Source of the DNA: Candidatus Kapaibacterium sp.
GTDB lineage: Bacteria > Bacteroidota > Ignavibacteria > Kapaibacteriales > WFXC01
Assembly: GCA_026996895.1 (NCBI GenBank)
Contig: JALWJX010000065.1
Location: 1 to 52,411 of the forward strand
Direction: 5' to 3'
Length of the DNA: 52,411 bases
Below, piece by piece: positions 29,073 through 37,384 of this stretch. How positions within the stretch are numbered: the stretch's first letter is position 1; each line of letters starts with the position of its first letter. The translations under genes and the position numbers were made by a program. Below the pieces are notes generated by a model, which was given only the letters and a program-made list of their open reading frames with translations, had not been told where the DNA came from and made no database searches.

Positions 29073-29783
29073 TCAAAGATCACCCTGACCGGGTCGGAGG
29101 ATGAGCATTTCCGGGTGGGAATCAGCCGGTAACTGAAGCAGGGCAACAACCGCGCTGGCAACCGATGTCGGCGACATCATCTGCGCCTGATAGCGCTCCA
29201 GCACCTCCGACGACCAGATATCGGTCGCTGTTGCCCCCGGTAGTACATTGATCACCCGAATGCCTGCGGAGCGGACTTCCGCGCGTAATGCATCAGCAAA
29301 CATTTGCAACCCCGCCTTCGTAGCACCATACACGGTGGCGTGGCGGAAAGGAGTGACAGCAGCAACAGACAGAATGTTCACGATTGTTCCCTGCTTGCGT
29401 TCCAGCATCGAAGGCAACACCGCCGCGGTGCAATACATTGCCCCCAGCAAATTTACCGCTACCATCGCCTGCACCGCTTCCAGAGACAGCTCCGTAAACG
29501 GCTGGAAATTGCCAATGCCTGCGTTATTCACCAATCCCGTCGGGTGCCATCCTGCTGTCTCCATCTGTCGATACGCCTGCTGCACCTGCTGCGGATCGCT
29601 CACATCACACGGCACTACCATCGCCGCTGCTCCCAGCGTATCGGCAAGATGCTCCAATGTTTCAGTGGAGCGGGCGGAGAGCACGACCCGCGCCCCACAC
29701 CGAACCAGTTCCTCCGCAATCGCTCTCCCAATACCTCTGGAAGCACCCGTAATCCAGAACGTTTCTCCTGTAAGGCTCATCAT
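29073..29783 (-). CDS. Short-chain dehydrogenase/reductase
   Basis: 236-residue classical SDR. It has the cofactor motif TGASRGIG near the N terminus, the NNAG strand motif (LVNNAGIGNF) and Ser in NILSVAAVTP. YGATK (Tyr-x3-Lys) completes the catalytic set, and GIRVINVLPGATATDIW follows. An Arg two residues after the first glycine motif (SARS) suggests NADP(H) preference, which is an inference. The sequence is closest in feel to 3-ketoacyl-ACP or sepiapterin-type reductases, but the substrate cannot be read. It is transcribed away from the NTase-like gene. Confidence 0.88.
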   Translation of the reverse strand: MMSLTGETFWITGASRGIGRAIAEELVRCGARVVLSARSTETLEHLADTLGAAAMVVPCDVSDPQQVQQAYRQMETAGWHPTGLVNNAGIGNFQPFTELSLEAVQAMVAVNLLGAMYCTAAVLPSMLERKQGTIVNILSVAAVTPFRHATVYGATKAGLQMFADALRAEVRSAGIRVINVLPGATATDIWSSEVLERYQAQMMSPTSVASAVVALLQLPADSHPEMLILRPGQGDL

Positions 29784-29880
29784 CTCTGCCTATGCTCTTT
29801 TGCACATCCAGCTCAAATGTCTCCGTTCCACGATCGTCCCTTGCGGTCGCAAATTGTATGACAGCAACAATCATCGAACG

Positions 29881-30711
29881 ATGCCGATCACGCAGGAATT
29901 AGCAGACCTGACCTCCCATTTCCTCCATCTCCATCGCCGATTCACTCCTTCCGGCTCAAAACTGGCATTTGCTCGCTCACTGATGACATTTTTGCAGCAG
30001 CATCAGATAGACTTTGCCCTTTTCGGTTCCTATGCAACAGAAACCGCTATTCGGGATCGAAGTTCTGTCGACCTGCTGATCGCTACCCCTGACTCTCCAA
30101 CAACTGACCATTTCCTCACAACCCTCACCCAATTTGCGAATCAATCCTCTTTCCCTGTCCAGTGGGACCAAACGCACAATCGGATCACCATCACCGGTGG
30201 ACCGGCTGCGGAGCAATACCTGCACTGCTATCTTGTCCCCGGTTTTAATACGGCTGTAACACTACCGCTTCCAGACGGGCACACCGTCACCAGTTCCCCC
30301 CTCGCCCTGACGCAGCAGATCCAGGACCATCCCTTTCCCCACAGCCGAACCATTCTCCATCTGTTCAAACTCTGGCGACACCTCAAAAACATCCCCCTCC
30401 CTTCGGTCTATATGGACGCTCTGGGACTTGCAGCGATGGAATCTCTCCCACCCGATCTTCCACTGCCAGCGGCGATGCAGCAGGTCCTCCGATTCTGCGT
30501 CGAGCACAACCTCCAGCCAATCTCCCTGCCATCGCTCACCGCCGATCCTCTCACCCCCACACTTCCGGAATTCGCGCAGCAGACAGCCCGCAGGAAACTC
30601 CGCACCCTCGCCCGCCGCCTCGACCTGATCGACGAAGCAGCACAGAACGAGGACTTCGACCGCACATTCCAGTTGTGGAATCTCATCTTCACCGGCGCCC
30701 TGAGCCGGTAG
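29881..30711 (+). CDS. CD-NTase/OAS-fold nucleotidyltransferase-like protein, catalytic acids degenerate
   Basis: 276 residues with the outline of the cGAS/DncV/OAS superfamily. The helix-loop motif is FALFGSYATETAIRDRSSVDLLIAT (Gly49-Ser50), a strand near YLVPGF follows (115-122), and a C-terminal helical lobe holds RTILHLFKLWRHLKNIPLPSVYMDALGLAAM, like the K-x-W...K-S-Y-x-L-E block of these enzymes. The usual D-x-D is S62-V63-D64, so one acid is lost, and the third acid, three residues before Pro120, is Tyr117. Catalysis is therefore doubtful; it may be a sensor or scaffold. The ATG at 29881 follows a 97-base divergent gap, with no strong ribosome site. It ends nine bases before the end of the convergent giant ATPase gene. 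The assignment rests on motif shape only. Confidence 0.6.
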   Translation: MPITQELADLTSHFLHLHRRFTPSGSKLAFARSLMTFLQQHQIDFALFGSYATETAIRDRSSVDLLIATPDSPTTDHFLTTLTQFANQSSFPVQWDQTHNRITITGGPAAEQYLHCYLVPGFNTAVTLPLPDGHTVTSSPLALTQQIQDHPFPHSRTILHLFKLWRHLKNIPLPSVYMDALGLAAMESLPPDLPLPAAMQQVLRFCVEHNLQPISLPSLTADPLTPTLPEFAQQTARRKLRTLARRLDLIDEAAQNEDFDRTFQLWNLIFTGALSR

Positions 30712-30720
30712 AGAGACCCT

Positions 30721-33700
30721 TTAGCTATACTTTGAATCTCCGATTAGAACCTCCCGCAAATGGGGACGTACCAACTCTAAAAACCCTACTATTTCTTCTC
30801 GTGAAACATTCTGCAACATATCTCGTGTCGCATCGCTCCGCTGCAGAAATTCCAAAATGTGGGAATACGCCTTGCCCACCTGCATCCGCAACTGCTCTTC
30901 GCACCGATCCTTCTCTTTTTGCAGCGTCGGGTAATCTTTTGGCACTTCCTTCCCTTCATTGAAAAGGCGATAATACCCTGCTACTTTCTCTCTGAGCCGC
31001 CTAAAATGCTCTTCTCGTTTCTCCAGCCATCTCAATATAGATTCTGCCCCATCTTTTGGTAGGGAACTCAAAGGTACTTCCCACCCTTCCAACTGAGCCA
31101 TACGCTGTATAATTTGTTCCGCCTTTTCTTTTGAAATTGCTGTCACCCTGAATTGATACTTTCGCCATATACGTTCCACCTCGCTTGCAAATGAAAAATC
31201 AACGGCTTCCTGCTTCATCCACTCGCGTAGCATTTTTCCCACCGTTGGGAATTTCTGATCAAACTCCCTTTCGAGTTTCTGCAACTCCTGTTCCGCTTCT
31301 TTGTACGTTAGCTCTCCTGAGGATTCGGGTCTCTCAAGTACCTCCAGATATTGCTGAATTTCTTGCAACATCACTTTTTTCTTCGCTTGCAATTCTCGAT
31401 GCAGCTTTTCCAGCAACTCCTTGATCTCTTCAACTGCATTTTCTTTACCCCAAACTCCCTCTGGAAATTTTTCCTGAAATCGATTCACCACTTCCTCTTG
31501 CGTTTCTTCTGCCTCCAGTTCTCCCAATAATTCTGCAGCTTTCTTCAGCGCGTCGCTGGATTCTACAGTCGCAACTACCTGAGCACCGAACCACTGGTTG
31601 ATCGTTTGAAGACATTCTGCGACCCCCACGATCCACTGCTGATTTCCAATGTCCCAATCTTTGAGCAAGTGCTCCACCTGATCGGATGACAATCCCTCTA
31701 TCGCTGGAACTACTTCCTCTCTAATCCGCTGCACCTGCTGATAAACGAACGCTGCCGATCCCTGCTCGAACGCCTTTTTCAATACCAATGTATTAAGAGC
31801 TGCCCAATGCTCGGTCGACTGGTGAATGTTCTCTGCTGTTTTAAGAATCCGGTCTATATTCTGAAGATTGGCGTCTTGCTTAAACTCACGCTTCAGAAAC
31901 GCTATAAACGACTCTCCCAATCCTAAGTGCTCCCCTCGCTGTCGGAACTCTTCATACTTGGGGTTATCAATAGCTCGACGCAGGCGATCTTTGTAGCGTC
32001 GCAAATTACCATACGTCAACGCTTGATCGAATTTCGGAAGCGACATATCCGCTCCCCGCAGCAACTCTTCCTGTAATTGTTCGTACAGCGCCTCCAGCTC
32101 TTGTGCTCGCTGTTCCAGTGCTTCAAGCAACGACATAGTAGTGTCCACCATCCCCTTTCTCTGCTTCTGGTAGCGCCCAGTGTCTCCTTTCTCCACTTCT
32201 GTTGGACTTTCTGTCAATAATCCATTCTCTCGAAGCAAGGATTGGATCTTTTCTCCCTGCTGCACGATCCGATTCACTATCCTTTCCAAACTCACAATAT
32301 CTTTCTCCTTTTGACTTAACCACTCCTCTAACTGAAGAGTAAAATTACGCTCCCCATCTCCTGAAGCAAAGTCTCCATCCGCAACAATTTCCTTCGGTTG
32401 TACTATTAGCAATTCTCGTAATGTCTTGCTTTTACTTTTGTTCTCCTTTAGAAACTCCTGTAACAACGGATTCTCGCGAAACTTTTTGCCAATGTCCTCA
32501 GCCTTTTGCCTTGTTTCCTGCAATCGACTTTCAAACTCCAAAATCTTTTGCTGCAAATGATGCAATGCTTGGGAAAATCCCTGTTCCAATTCACTTCGCA
32601 CAAACAGAACCTCCATAAGATGGTGCAGTGCTTTTTCCTCGAACTCCAGCTCTGATAGCTGTTGCATCCATTGTATCCATTTGGGCTCGTCATCCGCCTG
32701 TCCTGAGGACAACGGAAAGATCTCTCCCTCTGAAATCCCTAATTGACCAGCAAGATGCTTTCGCTGTTTTTGCAACTCCTGCATCCGATAATAGATGGAA
32801 CGAAATTGTTGCAGAAGTTTCTCAAATTCCTGCCCGCTGCTAAAATACTGGCGCTCCAACCGCCAGGCTGCTTCCAGTAACCGCTTATCATTTTCAGAAG
32901 TTGCTAAACGACAAAAATCGTCTAAACCAACGTTTCGGATCAACTGCCGCAAAGCTGTGTACTTAGGCTCTGAAAAGAATAAGTTAACTTCCTGCAAATA
33001 CTTTGGTATTCTTTCCGAGGGAATGTAATCTATCAATGTTGAAATCCCTGGTCTTTGGAATAGTGGTTTAAAAACATCTTCCTTTTTCATTTCCTGAACA
33101 ATTCCTCGAAGTCTTATTAACCGCTCCCTGTCCTGAGAGGAAAGCTTCCCATCTTTGGTCAGCAACCCTAAAAGAAGTATCATAACAGCAATTTCTCGAT
33201 CTCTTAGGTAACCATCTCCCCAACATCGATCTTCACCTTCAAGCTTTTCCCTTCCCACAATGAAGTACCTCGGAGTAATTGAACTTTCAACCTCTTGAAG
33301 AATACCCTCAAGAGCAGCTCCATACAGCTCAAACTTTCGTCGCGCATAGTAATCCTCTGATGCTTGAAACCGATCTTTTAGATCTGCCCACCGCACGGGA
33401 ACTTCTCTTTGCGGCTCCCACACACTGAGCAAAAAACTTTCCAGTAAACCCTCTACTGGCTGGATTTGAAGCCGTCCATACTTTTTCAGCCAACCCAGCA
33501 ATAGCGGTCTGTTACCGTCATCTTTCCATCGTTGATACTCCGCTTTCGGCAACAGCAGGATCATCTTCTTTCCATCCGGCAACGTAGCATCCAAAAACTG
33601 GTGGGATTCGGTACTATACTGGACCATATCCTGATAGCGGACAAAGAACAGAAAATCTGTTCCACCGATCTTTCCGGCTATCAAAGGGCTCCCCGGCTTG

Positions 33701-35085
33701 CCATCTGCTTCCCATCGCTCTAACACCTGGCTCGGCGCAGTAAACAGCACAGGGTTTGCTATAGGGAACGGAAATATTTGTCCCACCTGTCCGATTTCAA
33801 TCGGTAGCTTTTTGGATAAATCACCCTCAAGAATTCCGCTTTTGCCGTCTAACTGTTTAGCAACCCGACTTTCGTTTTGTTTATCGATCGCCTCTGCTAA
33901 TAGGGGGATCTGGTCGAAATGGTCACGAATAGCCGGATCTTCATTGGCTTCAAAGATCATCAGATCCATTGCCAATTTGAAGAAATCCTTCAGTTCCGAG
34001 TCAGGAATGTAGGCAATCCGTTCCTCATCTGAAATCAGCAGTGCCAGCTTTCGAAGATAGTATGCAAATGCCGTTGCAATCTGCTCTTCTTGAATGCCAA
34101 ACAATTGTTGTAAGGGCTGAATAAGTTCGGCTTCTTGCAGCTCTTCGACGCGAATTTCTATCCCCCATGGCTGTCTCTCAAAATTTTGCGGTCGAAGATC
34201 TACAACGATGGGTCGATGTTCTCCTTTCACCCTTTCCAGTGTTACTGCGGGAACTTTATCAGCCGCTTTTCCGATAGGATCCAGATTTTGAAGAATCCGC
34301 TCCAACTCATACGGGGAGCGCAGCTGCTGATCCGTTACTTTCCGCAAGGTTTCAACGTTTTTAATGATGTTCCTCGGCACCCCTCGGGATAACCACCAGG
34401 CGGCATTTGCTTTGCCCGCAGGCAATCCATAATGGTCCCGAATGTACAATGGATCAACCGTGGGAATCAGAAAAATGCCCAATCGCTGGCGATCGGCGGT
34501 CCCCAGATCGTGAACACCCGCGGGGGTCAATGCTACAACTTTCAGATACTTTGAATCCTGCAACCATCCCCGCAACGGATCACCTCCAACATGCTCGACC
34601 AACTTCTGGTATACATCTTCCAACTCATCCACAAGCAGCACTAACCGGTCCGGATCCATCGTAGCATTCTCATAGAACTGTTGCATATCGGTTAAAACAT
34701 CCTGCGAAAATCCCTTCCAGAGCTCCACTTCCTCCCATCGTCTGTCCACAATTGCCTGTACGGCGCGCTGCACCTTTGTATCAACCCACTCCTTTAAATC
34801 TGCGTAATTCGTCGGCACCTTCTCTGCCGATGCGTCATCAGCTAAAAACAGCTTCGCCGCCATACTCAGTACCGGAAACAGCCCCATTTCTTTTGCCCGG
34901 CGAAAAAGGAAAAATAACAACGCACTTTTGCCCTGCCCATAAACTCCCTTGATCAGGTAAGCGTGGCGTTCCAGTCCTCCATCGCGATACTGTTGCAGAA
35001 TCTGCTCGAACTCCTCCTTCAACTCTGCATGCTTGGAGGACAAAACGTGCCACTCGCTACTTAGACGTGCTGTAAGAGCTTCCAT
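30721..35085 (-). CDS. Giant P-loop ATPase with long coiled-coil body (unclassified)
   Basis: 1454 residues, predicted cytosolic. The N-terminal ATPase domain has Walker A GVYGQGKS (47-54), Walker B RLVLLVDELED (Asp153-Glu154), a sensor-like KVVALTPAG near 190 and RGVPRNIIKN near 240. The style recalls ATPases such as BREX BrxD (DUF2791), but I cannot assign it. A mixed middle part follows to about 780. Then come several hundred residues of Glu/Lys/Gln-rich coiled coil, interrupted near 1000-1150, reminiscent of SMC- or dynamin-like stalks. Base composition differs from the neighbours: two 60-base stretches I counted (32281-32340, 32881-32940) are each 38% G+C, which suggests acquisition. It faces the NTase-like gene tail to tail. 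Confidence 0.75.
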   Translation of the reverse strand: MEALTARLSSEWHVLSSKHAELKEEFEQILQQYRDGGLERHAYLIKGVYGQGKSALLFFLFRRAKEMGLFPVLSMAAKLFLADDASAEKVPTNYADLKEWVDTKVQRAVQAIVDRRWEEVELWKGFSQDVLTDMQQFYENATMDPDRLVLLVDELEDVYQKLVEHVGGDPLRGWLQDSKYLKVVALTPAGVHDLGTADRQRLGIFLIPTVDPLYIRDHYGLPAGKANAAWWLSRGVPRNIIKNVETLRKVTDQQLRSPYELERILQNLDPIGKAADKVPAVTLERVKGEHRPIVVDLRPQNFERQPWGIEIRVEELQEAELIQPLQQLFGIQEEQIATAFAYYLRKLALLISDEERIAYIPDSELKDFFKLAMDLMIFEANEDPAIRDHFDQIPLLAEAIDKQNESRVAKQLDGKSGILEGDLSKKLPIEIGQVGQIFPFPIANPVLFTAPSQVLERWEADGKPGSPLIAGKIGGTDFLFFVRYQDMVQYSTESHQFLDATLPDGKKMILLLPKAEYQRWKDDGNRPLLLGWLKKYGRLQIQPVEGLLESFLLSVWEPQREVPVRWADLKDRFQASEDYYARRKFELYGAALEGILQEVESSITPRYFIVGREKLEGEDRCWGDGYLRDREIAVMILLLGLLTKDGKLSSQDRERLIRLRGIVQEMKKEDVFKPLFQRPGISTLIDYIPSERIPKYLQEVNLFFSEPKYTALRQLIRNVGLDDFCRLATSENDKRLLEAAWRLERQYFSSGQEFEKLLQQFRSIYYRMQELQKQRKHLAGQLGISEGEIFPLSSGQADDEPKWIQWMQQLSELEFEEKALHHLMEVLFVRSELEQGFSQALHHLQQKILEFESRLQETRQKAEDIGKKFRENPLLQEFLKENKSKSKTLRELLIVQPKEIVADGDFASGDGERNFTLQLEEWLSQKEKDIVSLERIVNRIVQQGEKIQSLLRENGLLTESPTEVEKGDTGRYQKQRKGMVDTTMSLLEALEQRAQELEALYEQLQEELLRGADMSLPKFDQALTYGNLRRYKDRLRRAIDNPKYEEFRQRGEHLGLGESFIAFLKREFKQDANLQNIDRILKTAENIHQSTEHWAALNTLVLKKAFEQGSAAFVYQQVQRIREEVVPAIEGLSSDQVEHLLKDWDIGNQQWIVGVAECLQTINQWFGAQVVATVESSDALKKAAELLGELEAEETQEEVVNRFQEKFPEGVWGKENAVEEIKELLEKLHRELQAKKKVMLQEIQQYLEVLERPESSGELTYKEAEQELQKLEREFDQKFPTVGKMLREWMKQEAVDFSFASEVERIWRKYQFRVTAISKEKAEQIIQRMAQLEGWEVPLSSLPKDGAESILRWLEKREEHFRRLREKVAGYYRLFNEGKEVPKDYPTLQKEKDRCEEQLRMQVGKAYSHILEFLQRSDATRDMLQNVSREEIVGFLELVRPHLREVLIGDSKYS

Positions 35086-35174
35086 CGTTGTCGTTCGACT
35101 TTAATTGAACTTACCAGTCACTACTTTTAAGCAATTCTACGACTTGTCCTCATCATAGCACATTCAGCGAACTC

Positions 35175-35194
35175 TTTTGAGAAGGTTCTCAAAA
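35175..35194. promoter_or_regulatory. Palindromic operator-like site upstream of the giant ATPase
   Basis: TTTTGAGAAGGTTCTCAAAA has nine-base perfect arms around GG. It lies in the 258-base divergent gap between the ATPase gene (start 35085) and sucD (start 35344). A two-base centre is too tight for a stable hairpin, so a dimeric repressor site is the likelier reading. A second small palindrome, GTCGTTCGAC at 35090-35099, sits just upstream of the ATPase start codon. Confidence 0.45.
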
Positions 35195-35296
35195 TCCGTA
35201 GCGAGAATAAATTTTCTTTGGCAATCCTTCGGTAGCACAATAGATTCGCACTCCTTGCCGAATTGGAAACCCGCTTCCCATCTGTGGAACTTTTCG

Positions 35297-35304
35297 TACT
35301 TTTG
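35297..35304 (+). promoter_or_regulatory. Bacteroidota-type -7 box of sucD
   Basis: TACTTTTG fits TAnnTTTG and lies 39 bases before the sucD ATG. No -33 TTG at the standard distance was found. Confidence 0.35.
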
Positions 35305-35343
35305 TAGTTTCGCGTTTTGAGTACAACAAAGCTCTGGAGATGG

Positions 35344-36312
35344 ATGAGCATCTTAGTCAATGCGGGTACGCGGGTGCTGGTGCAGGGGATTACCGGGAAG
35401 GAAGGAACTTTTCACTCTGCCCAGATGCTGGAGTATGGCACCAACATCGTCGCCGGGGTTACGCCGGGCAAAGGGGGCACTGAATATCAGGGAGATGAAG
35501 CGAATCCATTTCCGAAACCAGTGCCAATTTTCAATACGGTTCAAGAAGCAGTCGATGCCACCCATCCGGATGCTTCCATCATTTTCGTTCCCCCTGCTTT
35601 TGCCGCTGATGCGCTGCACGAAGCAATTGAAGCAGAAATTCCCCTGATCATCTGCATCACCGAAGGCATCCCTGTCCGAGATATGACGAAAGTCTACGAC
35701 GCTCTGAAGCATTCCAGATCGCGACTTATCGGACCGAACTGCCCAGGAGTGATCACACCAGGCGAAACGAAATTAGGCATTATGCCGGGCTTCATCCACC
35801 AGCCCGGTCCCGTTGGCGTCGTCTCCCGCAGCGGAACGCTGACTTACGAAGCGGTGTTCCAGTTGAGTTCGCTGGGTATCGGACAATCCACGTGCGTTGG
35901 CATCGGCGGTGACCCAATTGTCGGCTCGCAGTTTGTGGACATCATCAAATTGTTCAACAAAGATCCTCAAACAGAAGTCATTTTGATGATCGGTGAAATT
36001 GGCGGCACTGCTGAAGAAGAAGCGGCTGCCTACATCAAACGGTATGTCAAAAAGCCGGTGGTAGGGTTCATCGCCGGTCGCACTGCTCCACCGGGGCGGC
36101 GGATGGGACACGCAGGCGCTATTATCGCTGGCGGCGAAGGGACCGCTGAATCAAAAATCACCGCAATGGAAGCCGCCGGCATTACTGTTGTTCCCTCCCC
36201 CGCCGATATTGGTGAAACGGTCAAAGCGGTGTTGAACCAGCAGAAAGCATCAGCGAAGAAATCGGCAAAATCGAAAAAGAAATCGGCAAAAACCAGTAGC
36301 AAAAAGAAGTAG
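35344..36312 (+). CDS. sucD: Succinate-CoA ligase (ADP/GDP-forming) subunit alpha
   Basis: 322 residues. The alpha subunit binds CoA and carries the phosphohistidine in the TCA-cycle reaction succinyl-CoA + NDP + Pi to succinate + CoA + NTP. It has the CoA-binding Rossmann motif [45 protein letters not shown] and the active-site block [10 protein letters not shown] with His256. The ATG at 35344 has GGAGA just upstream and gives the family start [15 protein letters not shown]. After the normal end near residue 297 there is a tail of about 25 residues made almost only of Lys, Ser and Ala, histone-H1-like and not part of the usual enzyme. sucC is not in the window. ndk follows after 22 bases. 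Confidence 0.95.
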   Translation: MSILVNAGTRVLVQGITGKEGTFHSAQMLEYGTNIVAGVTPGKGGTEYQGDEANPFPKPVPIFNTVQEAVDATHPDASIIFVPPAFAADALHEAIEAEIPLIICITEGIPVRDMTKVYDALKHSRSRLIGPNCPGVITPGETKLGIMPGFIHQPGPVGVVSRSGTLTYEAVFQLSSLGIGQSTCVGIGGDPIVGSQFVDIIKLFNKDPQTEVILMIGEIGGTAEEEAAAYIKRYVKKPVVGFIAGRTAPPGRRMGHAGAIIAGGEGTAESKITAMEAAGITVVPSPADIGETVKAVLNQQKASAKKSAKSKKKSAKTSSKKK

Positions 36313-36334
36313 GACAACACAGAGCAAAGTGACG

Positions 36335-36763
36335 ATGCAACGAACCCTTGCTATTATCAAACCCGATGCTCTCAAGAAAGGATATGCAGGCAAAATTATC
36401 GATCACATTCTGAATGCGGGTTTTACGATCAAGGCTCTCAAATTGACCCGGATTTCTCCAGCGCAGGCTGGCGCATTCTATGCAGTCCACCGGGGACGTC
36501 CCTTCTATGATGATCTGGTCCAGTTTATGAGCAGTGGACCCATTATGCCGATGGTGCTGGAAAAAGAAAATGCGGTTGCGGACTTCCGCTCCCTGATCGG
36601 GGCAACTGATCCGGCGGAAGCGGCGGAAGGAACGATTCGGAAACTGTACGGTACGGACAAGGGACAGAATGCGGTGCACGGATCGGATTCCCCGGAGAAT
36701 GCGGAAATCGAAATTCATTTCTTCTTCAGCGAAGCGGAAATTCTTCAAAACAGTGAGGCATAG
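36335..36763 (+). CDS. ndk: Nucleoside-diphosphate kinase
   Basis: 142 residues, standard length. It transfers the gamma-phosphate between NTPs and NDPs via a phosphohistidine. The signature [16 protein letters not shown] contains the active His115; [13 protein letters not shown] and the GPIMPMVLE block are also present. The ATG at 36335 is preceded by an in-frame GTG at 36329. It lies 22 bases after sucD, whose NDP product it could recharge, so co-transcription makes sense. The frame continues open after the TAG stop straight into the downstream Nudix gene. Confidence 0.96.
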   Translation: MQRTLAIIKPDALKKGYAGKIIDHILNAGFTIKALKLTRISPAQAGAFYAVHRGRPFYDDLVQFMSSGPIMPMVLEKENAVADFRSLIGATDPAEAAEGTIRKLYGTDKGQNAVHGSDSPENAEIEIHFFFSEAEILQNSEA

Positions 36764-36856
36764 GATACAACCATCGGTGACAACAACCGCCATCGGGCGC
36801 AGTTAAATCAGCAGGACTCCGTCCTGCCGCCGTTTCAGTGTGTCTTTAGCACGCAG

Positions 36857-37369
36857 GTGTGGCGGAATCCCTATTGGGAGTATCGATTCGACTACTATCG
36901 CCTGCCGTCCGGTGCCCTCCGGCAATACCATTATGTCCGGACGCCGGGGTCAGTGATGATCATTCCCCTGCTGGATGCTGAAACGTTTCTGATGGTTCGA
37001 CAATATCGGTACCTGCATCGGCAATTCAGTATTGAATTTCCCGGCGGTGGACGTCCCGAACATTTATCCTCTGTGGAAGCTGCTGCTCTGGAGTTGCGCG
37101 GTGAGACCGGGTATACCGCTCACACGCTCGAACTTCTGGGAAGCTTCAACCCGTGCAATGGAGTCATCGAAGAACTTTGCTCCGTCTTTGTTGCCAGAGA
37201 GTTACAGCCAGACGATTCTATCCAGCCAGATGATACGGAAACCTTTGAAGTGCTCACAGTAAGGCTGAACCAATTTCGTCATTTGGTTGCAACGGGCGAG
37301 ATCTGGGACGGGATGACATTAGCAGCATATACACTCTGGACGATAACGGATCAAACCGGACAACAGTAA
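36857..37369 (+). CDS. Nudix-fold protein with degenerate Nudix box; start uncertain
   Basis: About 170 residues from a GTG at 36857 without a ribosome site. The fold resembles ADP-ribose pyrophosphatases: VMIIPLLDAETFLMVRQYRYLHRQFSIEFPGGG, LLGSFNPCNGVIEELCSVFVA, and late acidic residues DDTETFEV. In the Nudix box G-x5-E-x7-R-E-U-x-E-E-x-G the first Glu is Leu70, the Arg is Leu78 and one Glu is Gly82; only Glu79, Glu83 and Gly85 remain, so hydrolase activity is doubtful. The frame is open back to the ndk TAG (36761-36763) with no ATG, GTG or TTG before 36857, yet the reading VLPPFQCVFSTQVWRNPYWEY looks like genuine family N-terminus. A CTG at 36824 behind AGGA is possible. Confidence 0.75.
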   Translation: MWRNPYWEYRFDYYRLPSGALRQYHYVRTPGSVMIIPLLDAETFLMVRQYRYLHRQFSIEFPGGGRPEHLSSVEAAALELRGETGYTAHTLELLGSFNPCNGVIEELCSVFVARELQPDDSIQPDDTETFEVLTVRLNQFRHLVATGEIWDGMTLAAYTLWTITDQTGQQ

Positions 37370-37384
37370 CGAGCAAAGGTGAAA

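Noticed and set aside
28928-29161. N-terminal extension of the zinc-ribbon protein frame, partly under the dehydrogenase gene
   Set aside because: Overlaps the end of another gene and has unlikely composition; ATG 28927 gives a natural start.
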